DNA of 35,830 bases, from positions 92,950 through 128,779 of the forward strand of contig NW_019775546.1 of NCBI RefSeq assembly GCF_001039355.2, given 5' to 3'. Below, piece by piece: positions 1 through 9,360 of the stretch. The first letter of the stretch is position 1, and every line of letters starts with the position of its first letter. A program made the translations under genes and the position numbers. The stretch is from Lingula anatina (taxonomy: Eukaryota; Brachiopoda; Lingulata; Lingulida; Lingulidae). The notes beneath the pieces are model-generated. The model made no database searches. It saw only the letters and a program-made list of their open reading frames with translations, and was not told the origin of the DNA.

Positions 1-32
<32 letters not shown>

Positions 33-167
33 TGAGAAGGGATAGGGGGAGAGAGTATATGATGGGCTTTGAGGGAGAGAGAAGATGAGAAAGAGAGATG
101 CATATAGATGCTACAGGTAACTGTGTCATGCCTACTTCATTACTATTATATTTTTCCCGTTCCCCAG
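1..167. repeat. GA microsatellite and end of upstream intron
   Basis: A pure (GA)n tract covers about 1-29, followed by GA-rich sequence to about 97 and then ordinary intron with a pyrimidine-rich acceptor (tttttcccgttccccag) ending at 167. The preceding receptor exon(s) must lie outside the window. Confidence 0.9.
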
Positions 168-278
168 GATCATATTGTAACAGGACGTGGGATGGAGTGA
201 TGTGCTGGCCGGACACCCCTGCGGGCACCACCAGCGAGCAACGGTGTCCAAACTACGTCAACGGTTTTAATATTGAAG
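168..278 (+). CDS. Receptor exon: hormone-binding domain, part 1
   Basis: The acceptor is ...ccccag at 167 and the donor is gtaaat at 279. The first two bases complete a codon from the upstream exon. The translation contains [17 protein letters not shown] and [12 protein letters not shown], the conserved W-D-G...C-W-P core of the class B hormone domain, with three of its six cysteines and one N-glycosylation site. It ends in phase 1 and continues in frame into the exon at 3013. Confidence 0.93.
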
Positions 279-1872
279 GTAAATGATTGTTGTATTAATA
301 TCAGGCCCGTAGCCAGCAATTTCAAAAGTGGAGTTCATTTCTGAAAAAAGTGGACCTTTTATCATGAAACCTTCATGTACCTAGATAAAATTTTATCCAG
401 AGGGGGCCTTTCCCAGCAAAAAGAGGAGGTTCTTTCGAACACCCCGACCCCCCCCCCCTCTACCCCCACCCCCCGCTACGGGCCTGTAATATAATGAGCA
501 TTATTGAATTTTACAGAAATGCCCAACATGTTCCGTATTGAAGGAATTGTTATCCAATGTATATATATTGCATTACTTTTTATACTAATTATCAAATTCA
601 CCAATGTCAAATCCATGTCATTATTACGAAGAGAACATGATGAAAAATAGGAAGCATGCAATATATTTTGGTCAAAATCGTATCTGTGTTATGCGAAAGC
701 GAGAATGTGAACAAATGTTTTTTTTTCCTTTGAAAATGATTGATTGATTTATCATTCTGCGTGTAGATGAGCGACAAATCCACAAAAAGTACCTTATTCA
801 AGGAGTTGAGTGTCCCTTCATCCTTAGACCAAAATAATATATCATTTGAAAGGGCAGAGTCTGCTGGAAAAAGTTAGTCATAGTGTGGGAATGACAAGTG
901 GCTAAGTAACCTTGGCAACGGACAGAATCCAAAATGGCATCCTTTTTTTCTGGTGAAGAACGTGACACCGTTAAGTTAGTGTGTGTATTGGCCACTTAAA
1001 GAAGTGAGACAACTTCAGTGCGTTTACTATTAGGAGACAAAGCCTGCCATATTGGGACCCGTATATGATTTAATAATAATAATAATAATAATAATAATAG
1101 ACTGAAAATATACAGTTAGAATTAAGGAAAAAATAAACATGTTTATTATTCGTGTTGGCTACATTACTATCAGGAGTGAACGCCAAATCAGAGAGTCCCG
1201 TCTCATTCGGTAATTTCAGATTCACGGAAACATGTACCAGAGCACATCTGCGTGTACATTGCACCATCTGTCTGTTCCGTTCACTGGGTACTGATTTCGT
1301 TACAACAGTGACTGCGTTGATTGCATTTTCGCTCGTTGAAGCGTGTGTCATTGGAGATGTGATTAATACGGTGAACTATCAGTCGATTAGCGTGCCTTTT
1401 GCGAGACTTCGAGCCCGATTTGTGCACTTGTAGTCTTAAAAATTGTTCTGTTTTATCGGTCGTTTTCGCTGAAATTTACATATAATCTTGAATTGTACCG
1501 GCGTGCCTTTTGCGAGACTTCGAGCTCTGTTTGTGTACTTGTACTCTTAAAAATTGTTCTATTTTATCGGTCGTTTTCGCTGGAATTTACATATAATCTT
1601 GAATTGTATCGGTATCTAGTTGAAGCTGAAAAGATTTTCCGCAGAATTTCTTTTTGATTAGTAAGCCATCTATGGAGCAAACGGATTAAGTCATTTTTCA
1701 AGCTTTGACGAGGCAGGAGACTCAGACAGGAGGTTGAGGAGACTCAACCGATGTTGTCGATGTTTTTGCCGGACTTAACATCTTTGATGTTCACAATCGA
1801 TAGATATGTTATGGACATTGTATTGCGTGTTATAGTCCTACTTGCAGTACTATACCATTCAGTTATTTTCTA

Positions 1873-1918
<46 letters not shown>

Positions 1919-4900
1919 GAATGAATAAACGAAATGGAATCAAAAATGAAGTGAGAAAAGGAGATGCAGTATGAACAACTGATGCTCTCAACTAAGAATT
2001 TCGAAAGCTTTTTCTGAGAATCCCCATAGGCTTGCTAACACCGACGATTCTTACAAGCGGTGCCCCTGTCGAGATATACGTGAAAGTTTGATACCTGAAG
2101 ATAACAAGTGCTCTTTAATCCTTCAACATGCACACGTAGAATCACTTGATATTGCCGCGTAGTTCAGAACCGTCTGACCTTCTTTATCTTCTCCAAAATG
2201 CAAAACAGTAAGCTACGATCATTTTTGGATTTCATTTTATCCTTAATGAGCCCCAAGTTCGGTGCGGAAAGGCATTGGGTGTTCTGTAATCTATTTGGAT
2301 GATACTAGTGATTGAATTGCTGAACTTTTGGAATAAGTTTTAAAATGCTCTGCCGAATCCACGATTTTGTTAACGGCGGGAGCATGGAAAAAGATAAAAT
2401 ACACAAGACTAGACGAGAACAAGGATAGAAAAAATCCTTGGTTTCACTTTAAATACATGCTCAGCATAGAAACGAAAACCGAAAAAACCTCAATCTCGAA
2501 ATCGCTTCGTTATCTATGGCATCCCGACGTCTGTTATGTTCCATCAAAAGCCTTCTTTATCCAGAGTTATTACAGAATCCCAACGAATGCTCTCCAGCAT
2601 GACAAACGTAATGAGATTGTATACGCCAATTAGGAGCAAAAAAGACACATAAGCTTACGCGCTCCCAAGAAGCCGGTGCTCCTAATTCAGAGTTATCAGA
2701 TTTTAAATAGATCGGCAGTCACATTGCTTATTGAATAAAAACAGGATAATAGTAAGATTCATAACAAGCGCCACAGGCTGAATATCTCTCTCTCAGTGTA
2801 TGGATGTAAGGTGTCGAGATCGAGTTAACTTGTCATTTTAGTTTCTCGCTGATAATAGTGATGCAAAAGTCATTATGTCAAGCTCCAAAATACATTTACA
2901 TGACTTTGTAAAGTTTGGCGCCATGCACTTCAAAACATGTTTAATATAAGCGTATACTGGGACTAATTTGCCATTATATTGTTAATGTAATTCATTTTGG
3001 GCACATTTTCAGAGTCTGCGACCAAAAGGTGTCTGGAAGACGGTTCATGGTTTTACAGTACTGTCTACAATAGATCTTGGACCAATTATTCCACGTGTCA
3101 GGCAAACATTAAGGACATCCCGGTCCTCTCGACATTCATGAAGGTAATGTTACCCGATTTTGGACTGCCCTGCTGCTTGTGTTACCCTGCTTGTAAACTG
3201 CTTGTTTTTATCCCGTATGTGACACTACCGTATACAGTGTATGCTGTATTACTTTTTTTTTTGATTGAATATTTTGTTTATTGTGTTACCCCGCACGACA
3301 AACTGCCCTGTAGATTGTATTACTATGTTTGTCAGACACCCCGTTCGTAATATTAACACTTTTCTGGGAAGAATATTTTTGCGTTGCCCTGAATGTCTTT
3401 ATTCGTGTTGTGTTACCCTATTTTGCCTTTACTTATGTTGTGTTGCCCTATTTTGCCTTTATTCATGTTGTGTTACCCTGTTGGGAATAACGTGATCAGA
3501 GGAGCAGAATGACGCACATGTGACCTGAGCACAACATCCCCAGTTTGAGATAGTTGTACTTCAGCATCATCTGGAAATCTACAATCGGTTGGGTAACAGT
3601 TGGGTAACAGCAGTTGGGTAATCTTTGGGATTCTGGAATATCAGTAGTTATATAATGTTATCGCTGGAAAAGAATAACGTGGTTTTCCTTTGACGCCATT
3701 TAGACCTAAACCCCTAGAAGGGTTATTCTGAATGCACTGATAGAAACATCAGGATGATAGATAAGGAAGAAATTGGATTTTATCATAGGACGATCAGACG
3801 GTGCATTTAGATAACATTTTACCGTCGTTTGTTTGGAACTTTGCCATACCAATTGCGTCTAGTGTCATTTTGGGCTTCTTTTTGATTTATATCTTATGCG
3901 ATGTCAGATAACTCTGGGGATTCTCAATAAAATATATTCTATCAATCTGAAACATGTTACGTAACAGATGTCTTATAATGCTTAAATTGTCAATTTACAT
4001 GAATAAAAGAGGAATAAGCAAAAACAACCTATCAATCAACCAAGCATTCAATCGGTAAATTAACACATGAATAACGCAAATGATAAATGAACACACGGAT
4101 GAATGTTTTATAAATGTTTGATAAAAGACTTGTCAGTATTTCGTGACGGGTTGTTTATTTTGATGTGTTTATGTGTTTGTGGACTCATCAAAACGACATG
4201 ATAAAATACATGAATGAATAGCTAAATGCGCAACTGAAAATTTTCTGTAAAATCCTGGCCGTAATTCCTCTGCTAGTCATTGGGTTATATATTTCGATAT
4301 TTCTGAAGAATTGTCTAAATTAAAAAAAAAAACATTGTGCATTTAAACGTTCTGTCGAGGTCCAGTCTATATTTTGTGACATCATGGTGATTAAAAAGAA
4401 TATCGTCATCTATTCTCTTTACTTTTAATACCATTACATTTGAACAGAAATTAAACCCTTTTAACTTTGTATTTTATTCGTATATGAAATGTATTTAATT
4501 TGTAAGGTCTACACAACATTTTAGACTTTAAATAAGTATACGTGTTATTATTATTATTTTTTAGGATCATCTTAATAACATTCAGCTCTTGTACAGTATT
4601 GGATACGGTATCTCGCTGATCTGCCTGGTGGTGGCGCTAGTAGTCATGATTAGTTTCAGGTGAGTATATTAATTTCGACAGTTGCAGTATAAAGGAACAT
4701 CTGTCACTGCATGAAATCCCATTACCATCAAAGCCGCCCGCGAATAGCTATATAATAAATGTTTGAAGTTACCAAACGCTACACTAAGGATTTTTCTATT
4801 TTTTCACATGGATACACAATGGTTATGATTTCATTTCGCCCTATAAATTTTCCATTGTATACAACAATTTGACAAATGTAAAACATCTTTTTGTTAGGCC

Positions 4901-6140
4901 TACACAAAATAACTATTTTAATAGTAAATATTAAAATATTAAAATTAAAATCATTAATATTATTAACGCTCGACTGTAGGCGTCTCCACTGTCCAAGAAA
5001 CACCATTCACTGCAACCTGTTCCTGTCATTCGCACTGAGAGCGGGGATAACACTTCTAAAGGACAACATACTTGAGGGGGACTTGGGCCTCCCCAACGAT
5101 GTGGTGCAACGCACCAACGGCATCTATGAATTCCTAGGAAACGGAACGGTAGGTGGAGTGAGTAGACAAGACGTAGTTAACTCCAGCGTGTAACCCAAAT
5201 CATGAGCCACTTTTCCGACTCCTCCCTCTCTGGTATCATGTCATCTTTCAAATGAACAAACCTCAACGCAACTCGGACCAAAGTCAATTAGGCCAAGGCT
5301 GAAAAATTATGTTTTTTTTTTCGATGTGTGTATGTGAAAGGGGATCTGTCGGCTTAGGCCGAATATCGCGGAATGATGTAGGCCTATCTGCACCAGACAA
5401 CTCCACCTCTTATGACTGTTTTTCATACATCCCATCGCACGCGGAATCTATGGAAGCACCTCTTGGTATTTATTGGCAGATTTATCCAACCACCTCAAGA
5501 CAAATAGGGCCTACATGTGAATTTCGTAATAAATTGAAAATAAATATCTAAGTTATTTCAAGAGTACTCGAAAAACTGTCTGAACATTGCCTTTTTATGT
5601 GAACACACTCAGTCTCTAAACCGCAGCTCCGACCTTCGGTTCAATTCCCATTTAGACAGCATGAAGCAACCGCAAAGCAGATATCGTTTCATGTGCTTTA
5701 AAAGCACTTTACACGCGGTAAAAATGATTCTTTAACTATTTACATTAAGTGACAAGCACTCATCACCTTTCCTCACCTGGCTGTCATAAACGCCGACTTG
5801 TTGCTCTGTTAACACGTGTACGTCATGGCAATTACAACGCGTGTTTAATCACGTTGTAAACACGCACGCACCCACCCCCGTCACTCGAATCCCACCCATG
5901 TTGAATTCCTGTCGTGTCGGCGAGTCCATTAGCAAATGAGTTAACATTTAAGCTCTGAAAATTAATAAGACTAGATCTAGGTGAGTGGGTTATCGTGTGT
6001 TTTCGCAATTTAATCATTTTATAGCAGTAGTTCGAAATTGCATGGTTATACAAAAATGATGAAAATAAAACGCAAGAATAACTGCCGTAACCACAGGATG
6101 TCGGTCATCACAGCGATGTCTTTATTGTTGAGTTGAAAAA

Positions 6141-6193
<53 letters not shown>

Positions 6194-9100
6194 GGAAATA
6201 GACTGAGAATAATATGAACAACACGTGATATTGTGCCATCACCAAGTTATATTTATAACATTTTTTTCTTGCCCAATTGTCTTACTGTTAAAATAATGAT
6301 GAATGAAGACGAGGGGGACAGAAAAAGAGCGCAGGGGTGGGGTTTTGGGGTTCCCTGAAACGTTAATTTCACTAACCTTATTAACCTATTTTTGCGTACA
6401 TCGCTAAAATGGTGGGGAGCAATTTATTCAGATGGTTGGCAGCTTAAGCAGATTTCCTGAATGAAGTGTTCGTTGAGCGAAATGACTTTTTGCAGTGATT
6501 ACACTTTCAACTTAATAAAGGCCGCATAATATTTTACAGTATTTTGATATCAGTTTGGTTACGGTTATATTTTACCTCGATGGAGGTTCACTCTTTCAGA
6601 GAAAGCTCTTTTGTTTTTAGAACAACTAAGAACCTCAAATTAAGAAACAGCTTTCTGACTGCGTTGGTTAAATACTTATTCAATTATGTTATAATCACCC
6701 CATCAATAATTTACATTTATTGTCTAAGATATACGATTCTTTTGCCGGAAAGGATGTGAAAATCAATGAATAAGAACGGCTAGAAAGCTTTATGCAAGTG
6801 TGTTTATTGGGAAACAATTGCGAGGGTTTTTGGTAATTGTTCCAGTGTCAGCTGTCTCTGATAGAAATGTCACATCGCTTGCAGCATTTCCTGTGACCTT
6901 ATGAATAAGATACGTCTAGCACTTACTAGTTTAACGTTCCTTTGGGTATATCAGTCAACGCAAAAAGAATGTAAATAACGATTAGTTAAGTTTTTGCTAC
7001 ACCATTTTCACAGCGTAATTGTTCCGAGGTTTTGGATGTCCCAGTTAATTGATGGCTACCGTCAAATAAAATCGACTGACCTCAACCTGGTAGCTAGAGG
7101 TGACAATCAACCATTTACGAGTTAAATCTCTCGTTGTTTGGCGCCTATTTATTCGTAATCGTACTCAATGGTACATGTCATTATAAAATATTCTAGGGTC
7201 AAAACAACAAATANTGCCGTCAATGCATCCGGAATGGAGCTGTCGAGCCTCTGAACAAAGTCTCTTCTTTATAATTCCAAATTTGATTTCTTCACACGCC
7301 ATGATGATTTTATTCAAATGTCATGCATTTATCTCGGTTGCTTCCACGTGTCAACTTTGAGAAAGATCGACTTCATTAATCTCATTTTTCACATGTGAAG
7401 TGCCTCATTAATATTAAAATGGATATTTAATGTCAAGAAGTTTTTTAGAAATGAAGACGTTGGCATGTATCAGATCTAATTCTTGGGGTAGGAAAGTTAC
7501 AGCTGTAATAGGGGTTAAAGAGTCTTTGGAACTTGAAGGCAATGATGCGATGGTGAATATATGTGCAAAGCTCCAGGTAAGGGGTGAGCTTGTAGCTGAT
7601 AATACCCACAGACTCAGAGCAAGGCTCTGTTCACAGCCGAGTTGATCCAAGGACTAACTGAGCCGCGGATCAAATATGGCATGCACTTGAAAGCTTTCCA
7701 CGTGATCCCCTCATGGATTCTCCGCCTCCCACACACGCCGCCCCTGCAGGGGCGGGGAAGTAAATCGAGGCAAGCTTTCAAGTGGATCGGGCGATATTTT
7801 GATCTTCTCAGTTAGTCCGCGCAAGAAGTTGTAAAGAAACAACTTCTTGGTCCGTGTATCAGTTACATTGTGATCAGAGGCTTAATAATAGGAAGCATTT
7901 TCATCAGTGTAACACCCCACTTTGCACTCTGCTCCACAGCTGCCACAAATAAAACCTAATGGCCGGCCAAGTGAAAACAGCAAGTACTGCCACATCTTAT
8001 CAATAAAACGTTTTATTAAAATGACCAACTACCAAAAGTTCAAATGAAAACTGCGTTTTGATTCCTTTCCTTGCGTTGAAAAAGAGGTACAAGACATCCA
8101 GCAAACCACACAGCGTTTTTCTGCATTTAGTTTTTCCCAGTTGCCCTTTTTTATTTTTTTTTCACTTAGATTGATTTAGGGTTTTATTTGTGGTAAGTAT
8201 GGAGCAGAGTATGACCACACACGTAGACAAACCGGCACAGTGCTAGGTAGGCAAGAGTGCACGCTCTTTGCATGTGATCAGATATAGCATAAGTTGCATT
8301 AAATATACAAGTACTATACACAGTCTGAATGAGCGCAATGAGCTTGTTAGAAACCTGTGTGACCTGCTGCACGCAAAATGTGCTTGGCATTACGACCGTT
8401 ATATCCCCCCTCCACACTTTTTTTAACCAGTAGATTTTATCATATACAGCGCTTTATTAACTTGGCAAATGGTGCATGCGCTGTGTCATACGCGTATGTG
8501 TATATAGATAAATATACCGACTCTCAGACCTGGGGTGAACGTCTCTTTTCAATCAGCTTGATTTTATTTTTATCTGAGAGGTGGTCTTAATGGGAAAAAT
8601 AGAATTACATAAAGCTTAAACAGTGTGCATTGCCTCTTGTCTGTGGAAAATACATTGGGCATTGGTTTAATGAGTGGGAAATTCTAGCAATTACTTCAGA
8701 AAAAATTCCCATGCTCAAAAAATTTTCGCTCTGTAGATTTCACATTTTGCTCCATCCAGACAAATAAATGTATACAGAAAAGTAAAAATGATTTATGAAT
8801 TTATAAAATACATGAATCCTGAAATTGAGCTGCTTTCTCTGCTTACCTTCACTAGTTAAAATAAAATAAAATAAAACTTAAAATAATCTTGGTCTTACGA
8901 CACTGTTTACAAGCCATCACCTCTCCTAAACCAAGTTATCAAATTGGTCGATAGTCTTATATTTACACCGTGCGAGTACCTTTTAATTCCATTTTCAAAA
9001 GATACCATATGATTACCTCATATTTGATTCTTATTCCGCTTCCTATTTACAGGAGACTGGCCAAATCCACCCTAGTTCTTATGCCCTTGTTTGGCGTCTA

Positions 9101-9320
9101 CTATCTTCTCTTCATCACCTTCACCCTGCTCTACGGACAGCTGGACGAGAAAGTTGAGGTGGCCTACCTCTACCTAGAAATGTTCTTTACATCATTCTCT
9201 GTAAGTAATGCAGGATTTTAAAAATGCACACACACACACACACACGCGTGCACGTGCACGCACTCGCACATTGGCACGCTCGCACATGCACACACTCACA
9301 CGCTAGCCCTTACACATATG

Positions 9321-9360
<40 letters not shown>

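Larger units (their letters stand above)
279..3012 (+). other. Receptor intron (2.7 kb)
   Basis: No coding sequence was recognised. The intron holds the 185-bp terminal-inverted-repeat element at 302-486, two AAT microsatellites (1071-1099 and 1872-1916), the 111-bp tandem duplication at 1390-1611, and otherwise AT-rich unique-looking sequence. Short open frames here have no recognisable domain. Confidence 0.8.
5149..9052 (+). other. 3.9-kb interval between TM2 and TM6 exons; TM3-TM5 exons not found
   Basis: Reading all three forward frames by eye, I found no TM3 (…N-Y/F-F-W…E-G-x-Y-L), TM4 or TM5 class B motif, and none on the opposite strand. The interval contains an A-run with (AT)n at 6136-6190, a single ambiguous base at 7214, a foldback element at 7651-7818 with an adjacent 11-bp-stem hairpin at 7822-7850, and otherwise AT-rich sequence. 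An open frame at 7430-7645 ends just before the foldback element and shows no domain I recognise. Confidence 0.7.

Noticed and set aside
3401-3480. Short direct repeats considered as a CRISPR-like array
   Set aside because: The units are contiguous with no unique spacers, and the window is clearly eukaryotic. It is a simple tandem repeat.
5625-5660. tRNA-like B-box (GGTTCAATTCC) near 5637
   Set aside because: No matching A-box, acceptor stem or cloverleaf could be drawn around it. It is at most a decayed SINE remnant.
6544-6759. Forward open frame with hydrophobic end, considered as TM3 or TM4 of the receptor
   Set aside because: It lacks the conserved class B motifs (no N-Y/F-F-W or E-G-x-Y-L, no TM4 Trp) and has no fitting splice sites and phase.
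7414-7650. Overlapping open frames on both strands beside the foldback element
   Set aside because: Neither translation matches a family I know, and the sequence may be part of a repeat flank. Not called as a gene.
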